Shown here: piece after piece, positions 48,101-60,100 of the stretch
How the letters are laid out: every line of letters begins with the position of its first letter
Position numbering within the stretch: position 1 is the first letter of the stretch
Source of the DNA: Smallanthus sonchifolius
Taxonomy: Eukaryota; Streptophyta; Magnoliopsida; Asterales; Asteraceae
NCBI GenBank assembly: GCA_023525975.1
Contig: CM042042.1
Span: 999,501 to 1,063,500, forward strand
Direction: 5' to 3'
Length of the DNA: 64,000 bases
Notes under the pieces: generated by a model
What the model saw: the letters and a program-made list of their open reading frames with translations, nothing else
Told to the model about the DNA's origin: nothing
Databases searched by the model: none
Position numbers and translations under genes: made by a program

Positions 48101-51100
48101 AAAATATCAACCCAAATTGATCCATTCGTAAGTGAATGGGTCAAAATGATCACATCTACGTTTGTCCCATTGTAGTTGACACTTCTCACTCAGATATCCA
48201 ATAACTCATTCCATGATGACAAATAAAGATATTTTTTCAATAGAGATTAGTAATTTATTTTGTAATGATGGATAATGTCAAATTAGAAAGTTACCAGAAA
48301 AGAATGTTGCAAATTTAATAGAAGTTCTCAAAAAAGGTCTTGGAGTTCTGCTTATTCTTTTACTTAAAAGATTAGCTTAATTAGCATTTAGCATTAAAAA
48401 GTTCAAATTAACTGTGCATATGTTCTGTTTATTTTTGTTACAGTGGTTAGCAAAAGTGCAGCCCCACCAAAAGGATGTCGTATTTACAGCACTTACTATT
48501 TTATAATTATGTAAAGTATCCTTAACATATGCACATTGTTTTTTTCTCAGATAACAACTAGGAGAATTAACTTTCTTGTTGATAAATCTGAGAAAAATGT
48601 TGAAGATAAAGACCGGAGCTGGTTGATGGCTTCTCTTCATCAAGTACATAACAGGAGGTTAGATAAATTAATTATTTTTTATTGGACAAACTCCAGTTGG
48701 ATATGGACGTATGGCTTTAGTCTTTAAAGATATTCCTCTTAACTATTTTTTGGCTATTTTGTCTACCTTTAAGTTCCATTCTTCCAACCAGTCTTACAGT
48801 TGTACTATTGTTACAGATATCTCCTACGGAGAAGTGCTCTGGAATTATTTATGCTTGACCGATCAAACTTCTTTTTTGATTTTAAGGTATTTTATTTTCT
48901 TTATGTAACTATATTTTATGTTAAAAACTTGCAGTGAATCCTTTGAATTTCAGCTTGTATGTCTATTGTTTTGTTGACTTTTTCCAGAATGTTGAGGCTA
49001 GAATGAGCGCGCATCGAGCTATTGTCCATGCACGTCCTCCCCGTTTGAGTAATATTTACTTGACAACTCAGGTTCTTTTCTCAGATCTAAAGTGTATTTA
49101 AGCGGTCAAAGGTGGGCTAAAATAAAAGTAATTATTAGTTAAAATAAAATGGGTCGAAATGGTTCCCAAATCTCCCAAAGTGTAGTTTTAATGCCTAATC
49201 CCACCTAAATCATTTGTTCAAAAATTTAGATTATTGTTTAAATTGTAAAAAACTTTGTAATCATACTCGACACACTAATAATTTATAAGAAAGTTAAAAA
49301 AATTCTGAACAGAAAGTGTTTTTGGTAAACCCATTTTGGCCCAAATGAGCCTGACCCGCCCATTTTGCTACCTCTAACGACAATGGACAATATGGTAATT
49401 GTAATGTGAAAACTTTCCAAAAAAGGATGGGATGATCCTAAATAGAAACCAGGTGTCTCGTTTTTTCTTAAAGAATTATGTCAGAGTGCTTTTATTTTTG
49501 TCTTAGAGACCTGACCAACTTCTCAAACGGACTCAACTTATGGAACGCTGGTCGCACTGGGAGGTACCGTGAAAAATGAATTATGGAATTTCATGCGTAG
49601 TTTATATTCATCATTTATAATTTGAGCTGGAGTAATAGAAGCTGCTAACTAATTCCGTTGCAGATAAGCAACTTTGAATATTTAATGCAGCTCAACACGC
49701 TTGCTGGGCGTAGTTATAATGACATCACCCAGGTGGATTAGGATTTATTTGTGATTAATATTCTAATTATGTTATAAAAATGCATGGATTAAGGTAATGA
49801 GTAATAACTTTACATTTCACTGCAGTATCCCATTTTCCCATGGATTCTTTCAGATTACAAGTCAACTCATTTGGATCTTGCCAATCCCTCTTCTTATCGG
49901 GATCTTTCGAAGGTCATAACAGTCTTTTTTTACGAAAAGAATTATTTTCTTTTTCAACTGGCACTACAGAATTTAACCTAATATTTGGATGACACTGTTT
50001 TGCAGCCAATCGGAGCATTAAGTGATGAACGGTTAAAAAAGTTTCAAGAAACATACGCCAGCCTTAATGATACCTTTATGCCCAAGTACCATTATGGTTC
50101 ACACTACTCAACTGCTGGGACTGTAGGTTTCCCTACCATTCTTTTTGGGTCCATATTTGCACATGTTATTACAAGAAATGTTGTAAAAAAATCATCTAGT
50201 TTTAATGTCTATTTTACAAGATTATGACCTTTTGGTTTATTGTGACAGGTGTTGTATTATCTTATGCGAGTTGAACCATTTACTACTCTTTCAATTCGAT
50301 TACAAGGTGGAAATTTCGACCGTGCTGACCAGATGTTTTCAGATATTGGTGCTACTTGGAATGGAGTTTTGGAAGACATGAATGACGTGAAGGAACTGGT
50401 TAGTTTATTTCTATGTTTTTGGTTCTACATTCAGATTATCATTATATTTTATTTTTGGTCACATGTTTTATATTGAAATTTTATGTCGAAGGTCCCAGAG
50501 ATGTTTTACCTTTCGGAGATTTTGACGAATGAAAATTCAGTTGATTTTGGTACCACACAACTTGGAGATAAATTAGGTATCAACTTCAAATACTTTTGCC
50601 ATTTTCAGTTTGAAAGCCAACTTTTTTTTTCTTTTTAATATATTGTTCCTGTTTTCAGATTCTGTTAGGCTTCCCCCTTGGGCTGAAAACCCTGTTGATT
50701 TCATGCATAAACATCAAATGGCTCTTGAGAGTGAATATGTATCTTCACATTTGCATGAATGGATTGATCTCATATTTGGGTGAGCTTTCTTAGATTTGTT
50801 ATGTAGGTGACAAAATGGGTGGCTTAGGTAACAGGTCAAAACATGCAGTTTTTGGTGCGGGGTGGGTTGACAGGACACATTTATGGCCATACCTTTTTAG
50901 TTTCCTATAAAAACTTAGCATCTCATATATGATAAAAAAAGGTTATACTACTAAAAACAATATAGTTATCTGAATAAAATGATTTAAGAGGTTTTATGCA
51001 TTAAAGTTCAAGGGGCGAGTGTTGCCCCTTTCCTTTTTTAATTATTTTGCCCCTTTGACACGCTAGAGATAAACATAATCTAGAAGGTATCTATGTGTAA

Positions 51101-54100
51101 TATTAAACTCTATATATAGAGCCCCTATGTAACCCCCACATAATTTATTGTACCTTTATGGTTTAACTAGACCAATTCATAAGTGAATGGGTCGAATTTA
51201 CCACCTATGATTAATTCTCTTGTATATGTAACTATTTAACCTATCTTTCCATCTCGGAAAAAGAGTGCAATTTTCATTTGATTTTTTAATTATATTTAGG
51301 TACAAGCAACAAGGGAAAGAAGCTATTTCAGCAAACAATGTATTTTTTTACGTCACCTATGAAGGGGCTGTCGATATAGACAAAATTCAGGACCCAGTAA
51401 GACTGTTTATTCATTATGTACTGCTCCCTTATCGTATAAAACTGAATCCGTTTCCTTTTTTCGGAAGTTCTTAATCTGAATTTACTTACTTACCCTTTGA
51501 CATCCCTATAAAGGATGGATGATAATGAGTTGGGTCTACAAGATAACATATTTTTGTCATTATTGAAGTTCATTAAAGACATTAGGTTAAAAGTCAAAAC
51601 TTTTTCTTCAAACTATGTGCTTGATCAAAGGATGAAATTTTCATGGGATGCATGGACTATTATCATATATTATTGAGAATGTTGGAGTTTTTAGTTTCTT
51701 TTTCTTATCGTTTTAAATGAAACCTGCCAAAAGGTCCAGAGGCATGCTGTACAAGATCAAGTTGCTTACTTTGGACAAACCCCGTCACGTCTTTTGGCAA
51801 TCCCTCATATAAAGAGGATGCCACTTTCAGATGTTCTTCATATGCAGGTAACTAATTTCACTCTCTCTTTTGATAATCAGTTTTGTTTAAACTACTATTA
51901 AACTGATTATTTGACTCTTTATGGGTGTTTGGATATGCGTTTTTGAACGTGATTATGTGATCTCAATGATCAAATAAAACAGCCAGTTGTAGTAAAACAG
52001 GCCGTCGAAAATAATATTCAAATGTGTTTTAGCAATTTGAAATTGTAATAATTAAATGATTAGATATTTGAGTCATTGTCAAGTTATGATTATTTAACAA
52101 ACTAATAGATAGAATAGCCAAAAGAGACTTTTAAGTGAAAATGGTGAGATTGTTTGTGAATTATATCTAGGATTTTGGCTAAATTATTTATTGGCAGACC
52201 ATCTTCCGGAATCCCAAAGAAGTTAAACAATATCATGTTCCATCTGCTGACCGTTGCAATCTACCTGCATCTGCCATTCATGCAACTTCAAATGCTCTAG
52301 TAATTGTTGATACAAATTCTCCGTCAGCAAACATAGCATTACACCAATGGCACCCCAACACATCCGATGGACACGGAATGCCATTCGTGTTTCAACCTGG
52401 AAAAAATAATTTAAATTCAAGTGGTGATGGGGGTTTCATGCGTATGTTCAGACGTAAAAGGCGGCCAGATTCAGAGGTATTTACATATCCTCAGGCTCAC
52501 GCTTATGCAGCTTCAGGAATTAGGAGCTCTTCAGTCGTATCCATCACATATAACAATGAAGTTATCACGGGTAACTTTCCTAAGTTAATATTGATTTTGA
52601 GGTTCTAAATACATTTTGATGTATTCCCTAGGGCCGGATTGAAATAGGCGGGTAATATGATTTTTGAGGTTGTACACATCAAATATACACTCCAACGGTT
52701 TTCGACCCGTTACCTTTTTAGGCTAATTTTGATCCATTCATTAGTAAATGGGCAAAGATTACCCCCTCTAATCATAAGTATAGCACTCACTTTGTTGTTT
52801 TGGGTCTTATACTAGGTGGACACGTGGACAACAGTATCAGATTAGTATCACCTGATGGAGCAAAAACCCTAGAAATAGCAAAAGGACATTGCGCACCTGT
52901 CACTTGTTTATCTCTATCACCCGATAGCAAGTACCTCGTGAGTGGGTCCCGAGACACAATGGTTCTAGTGTGGAGAATACACCGATCACCAAGGTTTCGG
53001 CTAGGCGGCATGTCCGAACCACCCAACGGCACAATCACACCAACTTCAGTCAGTGCCACAACTGCAGCCAGTTGTTTCCTTGACAAAATCCGCAGAAGGC
53101 GTATTGAGGGTCCCATTCAGGTTATCCGTGGCCATCTTGGTGAAATTATTGATTGTTGTGTAGATTCAGATCTTGGAGCTGTTGCCTCGTGCTCTTATGC
53201 TTCAGATGTTTTGATTCATTCAGTGAGTAGGGGTCGGTTGCTTAAAAAGCTTCATGGTGTGAAGGCGGATATGGTTAGGCTTTCAAGACATGGGGTTGTG
53301 GTTATGTCGAATAATGCAATGAGTGCTCTTATGAGTTATACTCTTAATGGGACTCTAATTGCACGCACACATTTTCCTAAATCTTGTAGCATTAGTTGCA
53401 TGGAGATTTCTTTTGATGGGAGGTTTGTTTTGGTTGGATTAAACTCGTGTTCAGATAGTGATTATGATGTCGAGTTAAATGAAGCCGATGAAATTGAGAG
53501 ATTGGATGTTACATCTCCTTCAGTTTGCCTCATTGATTTGCATACTCTCAAGGTATGAATTGGGAAGTGAATTATTGATAGTTTGATACTCGCTCTTAGA
53601 GGTGGCAAAATGGGTGGGCCCGGTAACGGGCCAGCACAAATCGCGTCAAACTGGTTGTCTCTAGTATGAATTGTGTGGGTTGGGTTGACTTGCAAATACT
53701 TTCTTATCTATTCTTTGAACTTTTACAAATCATCAGTGATTTAACTGCTTTAGCGATCGTTATGAAAACTATAATATGTTACAATTATGAGCATAAATTA
53801 TATTACCTTCAACTAAACTAACCTTTATAAAAATTAAAATGTACAATTTTTGGAGTTCAAAAAAATCTTAATTGATTTTGAATTTGACAAGCAAACATTT
53901 TGACAGGTATTTCACACGATGAGACTTGAAAAAGGGCAAGATATAACGGCAATGACGTTGAACAAGGACAACACTAATCTTGTGCTGTCAACGTCTGACA
54001 AACAGTTAATAATTTTCACAGATCCTGCTGTAAGTTCAAATTAATTTCCTTATTTATAAGTCTTCAACAAACTCTTTTATTGCTTTAAATTTGGAGCAAG

Positions 54101-54427
54101 AAACTTGATTCCTCGAACATAGACTTCTTGAAAGCATTGATAAGATACTTAAAAGTGTGGATTATAATCAGGTTATTGACATATAAACAAACCATGAAAA
54201 CATCATGACCTTGATGTATAAAGTAGGCTTGTAAAAAAACTAAAAACTGACTGACTTGACAAATTCAACCAATGATAAGATACTTAAAAGTGTGGATTAT
54301 AATCCAACATTTTCAGGTCAAGTTCACCAAGGTGATTCGGCGAGCAGGAAGCGGACTTATAGGGTTGTCGAGGGGCACGCGACAGTCAAAGAGGAGCTTG
54401 GCAAGTGTTTCGAGCGATGATGATTAG
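36129..54427 (+). CDS. BCHC1: BEACH-WD40 protein, BCHC1/BCHC2 type, 31 coding exons, 2844 aa
   Basis: A giant scaffold of the plant BEACH family, which acts in endomembrane traffic or mRNA-related processes. Exons: 36129-37872, 38458-39242, 39858-40511, 41203-41337, 41484-41588, 41825-41938, 42076-42152, 42360-42441, 43096-43365, 44038-44666, 44749-44833, 45408-45602, 45858-46412, 46852-46995, 47215-47673, 48551-48657, 48817-48886, 48988-49071, 49507-49563, 49664-49732, 49826-49912, 50006-50122, 50249-50398, 50492-50576, 50659-50779, 51300-51396, 51734-51847, 52198-52570, 52816-53552, 53907-54029, 54317-54427. All junctions are GT-AG and in phase. Domains are a ConA/LamG-like fold near residues 340-540, armadillo-like DUF4704 region, PH (about 1990-2090), BEACH from about 2098 (MERWSHWEISNFEYLMQLNT, AGRSYNDITQYPIFPWILSD) to 2390, and WD40 repeats from about 2521 (HCAPVTCLSLSPDSKYLVSG). 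Arabidopsis BCHC1 is about 2950 aa. No lesions were seen. Arabidopsis has two equally close paralogues, so the C1/C2 choice is nominal. Confidence 0.95.
41094..41190 (+). mobile_element. Possible SINE-like fragment (intron 3)
   Basis: The word tggtggttaagtggtg fits a tRNA-type A box. The segment ends in caaaaaaataaataaatatgg, an A-rich tail. No B box was seen, so it is at most a truncated copy. Confidence 0.3.
42990..43065. mobile_element. Partial MITE of the GGTCACCCAAGTATT family (intron 8)
   Basis: One end only: gaatacttgggtggcctcca followed by catgcattcg. It matches the ends of the fuller element at 46464-46802 in intron 13 of the same gene. Confidence 0.5.
46464..46802. mobile_element. 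MITE, GGTCACCCAAGTATT family (intron 13)
   Basis: The inverted ends are aatgaatgtggaggtcaccc plus aagtattcaa, and ttcaatacttgggtgaccac plus atacattat. The element is about 339 bp, AT-rich inside and non-coding. No unambiguous target duplication was found, so the superfamily is unassigned. Confidence 0.7.
47929..48090 (-). mobile_element. Au SINE (intron 15 of the BEACH gene)
   Basis: On the minus strand the 162-bp unit begins gggagggcgggcc and carries an A-box-like word ttggagcaactg and a B-box-like word gggttcaagcc. It continues with gggaaacagcctcctgc and gtagggtaaggc, and ends ...acgccctttt. These are the marks of the angiosperm Au SINE, which ends in T rather than A. The target duplication is cttcatagacaaaata (47913-47928) and cttcatagagaaaata (48091-48106), with one mismatch. 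It is antisense to the host gene. Confidence 0.9.
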
Positions 54428-55080
54428 CAAACCCGTGGCATTCTTACGACTTCTTCCCAAGGTAATAATTGAAGGGTTATTTTACACATTTCACTAAAAT
54501 TCGCTTAAAAGTTTCAAATTTTGGTATAATGTTCACTCAGTCGAATGTCTAAAATATATTTTATAGTAAAATAATCTTGTTCTTTTTGTAATGATAACAA
54601 TGTTCAGATGAGTAGTTAGTTGTATATTGAAAGTTTCCCTTCACAGAGTGAAAATATGATATTTGAATGTTTACTTTAACCGTTGACCTTCTAGCCATTC
54701 TTGTTGCTTGTAGGCTTGATCTTGAATCATAGGATCAGATACTAATTTCATGAAGTTCTGGGGAAAGTCAACTTCTCAACAGTTGACCAGAAGGCAATGT
54801 GGCAGGTTTCTTGAGTTAACATACACTTGGATTAAACTACCGGCTGCTGTCATCATGGATATATTTCTCTCGGCTTCGTATATAACAAATTTTAGAGTAT
54901 TACATGAACATTAGAGAATTGTTATGCAAATTTTGACTTTGATCTTGTAAATTGACTCCACCATGAAAATGGGCCTTGAGCTTGTAAATTTTTACTCTGA
55001 TTTCTTATGATGTAATACTACAAGTTGTATTGAATAAAACATTTAGGACTTTGGAAGCATATGAATATTAGTTATTGATT
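54428..55080. other. BEACH gene 3' flank
   Basis: Presumed 3' UTR and downstream sequence. An AATAAA-like word (gaataaaa, 55032-55039) could serve polyadenylation. No other feature was seen. Confidence 0.45.
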
Positions 55081-55084
55081 ACAT

Positions 55085-56589
55085 AAGGTGGGAGACTCTA
55101 CAGGGTATCACCCTTACAAGCAGTGTATGAGGGCACTAGGTGTACTGTGGTGTTTTAATGGTACACTTTGCACACACTTGAGAGCCGTTTTTATATTTGC
55201 GGAACTCGTCATCAGACTTGGTTTGGGTCACGGTTGGGCGGCAATTCAAATGGTCGTGATAGGTCGTTTAAAAACGCTTTCCGAACCAAAGGTCTCATCG
55301 GTTTAGGGGTTGCACATGGCTCAAATCGCTTCGGTTTGTGGGGACCACTACATTTCAGTTCATGTCGGTTTATGAGGTTCACAACTGTTAATTCAAGCCG
55401 ACGAGTCGTGAAAGCTGGTTCAATAATCACGACGGTTCAAGGCATCTCTAATTTTCTACATATAAGGGATCGGTGACCTGAATATCGATTCACATGTGAA
55501 CAAGTGGGGACAGGAAGGAAAGGGCATAACTTTTGTCCCATTCTCATGTCAGTGGAGAGATTTATTGAAGTGCTGAAACGAAACAAAAACATCAACTGAA
55601 ACTCCCTACTCCAATGACGAGTTCCTTTCAACTGTAACATCAACTGTTTTGTAGTGTTGTGCTAGCTAGTACTAAGGATTAGTGTTTGGATTTTATAGAA
55701 ATAACATGCATAGTAATATAGTTTCTCTATTAATATTTGAGTGGTATTTTTAAAATATATTTCAAATTGACGAAGTTCGGTTCGGCTCGGTTAATTCGTT
55801 TATGACACACACCTTAACCAAAACCGGCCCGCATTTTTTGGTTTATTGTTTATGGTTTAACAGAACCATCGGTTAATTGTTCGGTTCAGTTAGGTCAACT
55901 AATCCGATTATGGTTCAGTTAAGTTGGTTATTTGCTCACCCTACCCTTAAGGGAGGCATTGATAGCACTAGTTGTAACTCGTAACTATTGACCTCTTGTC
56001 TACATGAAGAGGTCAATCCATTATAATGACTTCTCGCTTGACGATGAATATGAAAATAAAGTTCAAACCGATGAATCTTAAAAGGACGATGATGTGCCGC
56101 ATCAAGATATATATAAAAGTTGAAGCCGAGGTTATAGAAGATGTTAATTAGCATGGTGTAAAGTCATGAAGTAAAAACAACAAATGATGAAGAGAATGAA
56201 GAGACATAAGTTAATATCATCAATCATGTAATGTTACTTTGGTGAAGAGCATTAATGAAAATCAACAAAATTGATAATTAGGAAAAATGTGAAACCAAAT
56301 ATGTCTGTTGAGAGATTTATGAAAGTGTAAAAACTAAATTACATATCGAATTAAACTCTAAGGATGAATCGTTTCAAGTGAGGGAGAATCATGAGGAACC
56401 GATAACTCACTCATAAGCGGATTGGTTGGAACTCAGAAGTGAAAGTTAAGTCACGAAGAGTATTTATTCATGTATATTGAATTATTTAGATTAAACCCTG
56501 TTCAATTTATTAAAAAAAACATACTGGGTAAACGAAAATTAATTAAATTCGTAGAGATATTTATTTATTTTAAGTTGTAAACTTCAAAA
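55085..56589. other. Intergenic; unclassified segment and hAT-MITE fragment
   Basis: 55085-55640 has higher GC and overlapping short frames on both strands with no recognisable motif, possibly an old transposon piece. 55765-55945 is rich in ggttcggttcgg/aaccgg words and ends tttgctcaccctaccc, like the TAGGGTGAGCAAA end of plant hAT MITEs. The rest is AT-rich with no gene seen. Confidence 0.45.
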
Positions 56590-56629
56590 GTTGAGATGGC
56601 CGAGTTGGTCTAAGGCGCCAGATTAAGGT

Positions 56630-56662
<33 letters not shown>

Positions 56663-56670
56663 TCTCAACA
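56590..56670 (+). tRNA. tRNA-Leu (anticodon AAG)
   Basis: 81 nt with acceptor stem GTTGAGA/TCTCAAC and discriminator A. The D arm carries the A box TGGCCGAGTTGG. The anticodon stem CCAGA/TCTGG has loop TTAAGGT, giving AAG (reads CUU, and CUC if A34 is inosine). A long variable arm, as in class II Leu tRNAs, and a T arm with B box GGTTCAAATCC follow. There is no intron, and CCA is not encoded, as in nuclear genes. An upstream CAA motif (56584-56586) and a downstream T run suggest an active gene. Confidence 0.93.
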
Positions 56671-56674
56671 TTAG

Positions 56675-56679
56675 TTTTT
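56675..56679 (+). terminator. Pol III terminator of the tRNA-Leu gene
   Basis: A run of five T on the sense strand four bases after the tRNA 3' end, the standard RNA polymerase III stop. Confidence 0.75.
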
Positions 56680-56809
56680 CATTTTAACCTTCTTTCTTTC
56701 ATTTTACAACAGACCACCTTTAAGAACTTAATAATGACATGTTAGTCCCTAAACTAGTAAGTTTAATAAGAAAGGAACTAAATTAATTAACATTAAAGAA
56801 ATATTGCAA

Positions 56810-56958
56810 TCACGAAGTGTACTTATAGGGTTTCTGCCGAGTGGCACTTATGATTTCCTCCAAGGTTATAATTGAAAGGAAATTTTATACATTTCACTAA
56901 AACTCATTTTCTTGGAATAGATGCATAGTTTAAGAATATTCACTATTAGTTAAATGTG
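56810..56958 (+). pseudogene. Duplicated remnant of the BEACH gene's last exon and 3' flank
   Basis: The words cttatagggttt, tcctccaaggttataattga and ttatacatttcactaaaact occur here in the same order as cttatagggttg, ttcccaaggtaataattgaa and ttacacatttcactaaaatt at 54350-54545. A later shared block (aatattcactattagttaaatg) matches aatgttcactcagtcgaatg. The middle of the exon is deleted here. This looks like a diverged partial tandem duplicate about 2.4 kb downstream. It is interrupted at its right by the LINE insertion and has no coding capacity. Confidence 0.65.
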
Positions 56959-57108
56959 AAGAACTAGCATTTTTTTTTTGAAAGGCTAACTTCATTAAAA
57001 CGGCGAAACCGCTCTCTCAAAACCGAGAGAGCCACACACAACAACCAACAAAAACGAAACTACAAACTACATAATAACAAATTTACACCAAACATCCCAA
57101 GAAACTTT

Positions 57109-60100
57109 TTACCCCTTGAATCTGTTGTTAAACCAAAGGAATCCAACCGCTTTAACTTCACTGACAATGTCTTCAACACGAACCGCTTTCCTGTCAAACA
57201 TGAAATTGTTCCTAGCTCTCCATAAACTTCAACACCCAATGATGATTATACCATGGAACACATCCTTAATCAGATTGGATAACCCCATAAGATTATGCAT
57301 CTCCAAAAGATCTCTAATGGAGAAAGCATAAATATTCCCCACCTTGCACCAAGACCCGATAGCTTGCCACACCGCCATGGCCACCGCACAAGTCAAGAGA
57401 ATGTGCTCCACGAACTCCTCACCGAAGTTGCACAGCTGGCACCCCACATCCCCCACCTCCACCTTCCTGTCGCGTAACGCAACCATCGCCGGAATTCTAC
57501 CCATCTCGGCACGCCACATGAAAATATTACATTTTGATGGCACCCACTTACACCATTCCATAACATACCGGTTACTAAAATCCACGCCAAAACCCAGAGA
57601 TTTTTTTACCGAACCAACACTGAATTTCTTTTGCTGACCATCATTCCATTCCCACCCGTCTTTTTTGTCGAAGAGTCTGACATCTTGTAAGGCATCTTCA
57701 AGTTGGGCTAACTCATCCAATTCCTCCAAGGAAGACGGACTTCTGCTCCAGTTCCATTGAGTCTCTAACTTAGCATTGGACAGACCAATCCTATCTTTTA
57801 TCATACACCTTTTTTTGATATCCAACTCGAACAGGGAGGGGAATAAATCTTTGAAAGCCTCGTTTTTCAGCCAAGGCACCAACCAAAATTCAATGTCTTC
57901 CCCTCTTCCTACAACTCCTTTGATGAAGTACTTCAAGGGAGTCTCCCCAATCCGCTTATTTATCAACGCCTTGGTGATATTCACCCAAACCCCACCTAAA
58001 GACTTCCTCAAAGGAAAGAACTCCCTATTCTTCCTGTTCTCGTGAACGGCTTTGATCACCCTTTTCCACAAAGACCATCCTTCCGCTTTGAATCTCCAAA
58101 CCCACTTGACGAGCAAAGCCGAGTTGACCACATTAAGTTTGCTGAACCCGAGGCCTCCTTCAGATTTTACCGAGGCCACTCTGTCCCAAGCGACCCAATG
58201 TATTTTTCTCCTTTCCCCCGTACCACCCCAAAGGAATTTTTTGATTATTGACTCTAAATCATTAATAACTTTAACCGGGGCTCGATACAAAGAGAAATAA
58301 TAGATGGGGAGGCATTCAAGGACCGCTTTAATTAAAGTTACCCTCCCCCCTATTGATAACATGGACGATTTCCACAAGGTTAACCGCTTCTCGAATGTCT
58401 CATAGACTGGTCTCCAGTTATTAATCCGACTCATATTGGCACCCACTGTAATCCCTAGGAACTTAAACGGGTCCGACTCCGCTTTGCAACCCACCATCTT
58501 AGCCAACTCCACAACCTCCTGGAACTCGGTCCCCATCCCATACAAGTTGGATTTAGCAAGGTTAATTTTCAGCCCCGCACACAAGTAGAAGCATCTAAGA
58601 ATTCGAACCACATTAAGGACATTTGCCTCCGACCACTCCCCAAGAATAATGGCATCATCGGCATAAAAGAGATGAGAAATTTCCGGACCCCCATTAGGAA
58701 GATTAATTCCTCTCATAACTCCGGAACCGCAAGCTTTCTCAATCATACATGAAAGACCTTCCATAACCATGAGAAAGATAAAAGGAGAGATCGGGTCACC
58801 CTGTCGCAAACCTTTCTGACATTGGAACTCAAAAGTTGGGGAGCCGTTCACTAAAACCGATGAACGGGTTGAGGATAAAATGCCATGGACCCATAAACAC
58901 CAAACCTGAGGAAACCCTATTTGCTCCATAATCGAAATGACGAAGTTCCAGTTAACATTATCATAGGCTTTTTCGAAATCGATCTTCAGAAGAAAAGCCT
59001 TCTTCTTGCTTTTTTTAACCCAATTCATTATCTCATTTACCACAAGAGGAACATCTAGGATAAATTTACCTTTAAGGAAAGCCGATTGAGACTCTGAAAT
59101 AACCGACCCCAAGACCAGTTTTAAGCGATTAGCAAGAATCTTCGAGATTATTTTGCTTATCACCCCCACCAAATTAATCGGTCTATAATCCCTGAGATCC
59201 GTCGCGTCCTTGACCTTCGGAATCAGCGCTATAAATGAAGCAGTCGATCCCCTATTAATCAAACCATTGGCATAGAAGGAGTCCAGAATCTCCACAAAAT
59301 CTTTTTCAAAAATGTCCCAGAAATGTTTAATAAACCTTATGTTGAACCCGTCCGGACCAGGAGCACGGTCCGGCCCGCATTCAAACACCGCACCTTTGAT
59401 CTCAGACTCCGAGAACGGTTCCACGAGCACCCTTTTATCCTCCTCCCGAGATTTTTTCAGATTATCACACTCTAAGCTCGGGCGAACCGTGTGGCTTTCC
59501 TTAAATTTCTCTTTAAAAAACTTTAGAACCTCCTTTTTAATCACTGCTGGCTTAGAATTCCAGCTCCCATTCACCACTAGCCCCTGAATCATGTTGGTAG
59601 CTTTCCTTTGATTGACCATAGCGTGAAAAAATTTTGATTTTTCATCCCCGTCGATCGCCCATCTAATTCTCGACCTCTGTTTCAAGTCCGCGTTTTTCTT
59701 TCGATCTATATCTATAAGCGATTTTTTGCATTCAGCTAAGATCCACTCTTCCTCCTCCAAAAGTTCCCGATTATCCATGTATTCTTCCAACTGTTCAATC
59801 TCAGATCTCGCTCGATTTTCCTCGAGACCTTCCTTTTTCACCATCTCATCTCTCCATATTCTAATTTTACCCCGGATATAGGCAAATTTTTTAGACAAAA
59901 CTAAGTCCGGAGGGCCGCTAAAAACAAATTCCTCCGCAGCCTTGATCACCACCTCCTCAAATCCCGGTCTCTCCAGCCAAGAGTTGAAAACTCTAAACGG
60001 TTTCGGGCCAAAATTTCTATCGACCGAAGTAAGAATTAACGGGCTATGATCCGACAGGTGAGACGAAAGAGCCCTTAAACAAGCATCTGGCCAATTATTA

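Larger units (their letters stand above)
38000..53900. repeat. Recurrent GAGGTGGCAAAATGGGT-type MITE family in BEACH-gene introns
   Basis: Decayed copies share a terminus like gaggtggcaaaatgggt or its complement, and inner words such as gacccgttaccc and gggtcaaaa. They lie in introns near 38000-38200, 39468-39735, 40590-40860, 43715-44005, 45050-45370, 45740-45795, 47055-47180, 49105-49382, 50800-51205, 52630-52770 and 53598-53900. The clearest copy is 49105-49382, with aaggtgggctaaaat at the left and cccattttgctacctc at the right. Some copies share a middle block (cccaaagtgtagtttt). The ends recall hAT MITEs. Individual limits are approximate, and the feature span covers all copies. Confidence 0.65.

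Noticed and set aside
55088..55476. Overlapping frames of about 70-100 codons
   Set aside because: Both strands are equally open, with no conserved motif or splice support. Probably an old repeat.
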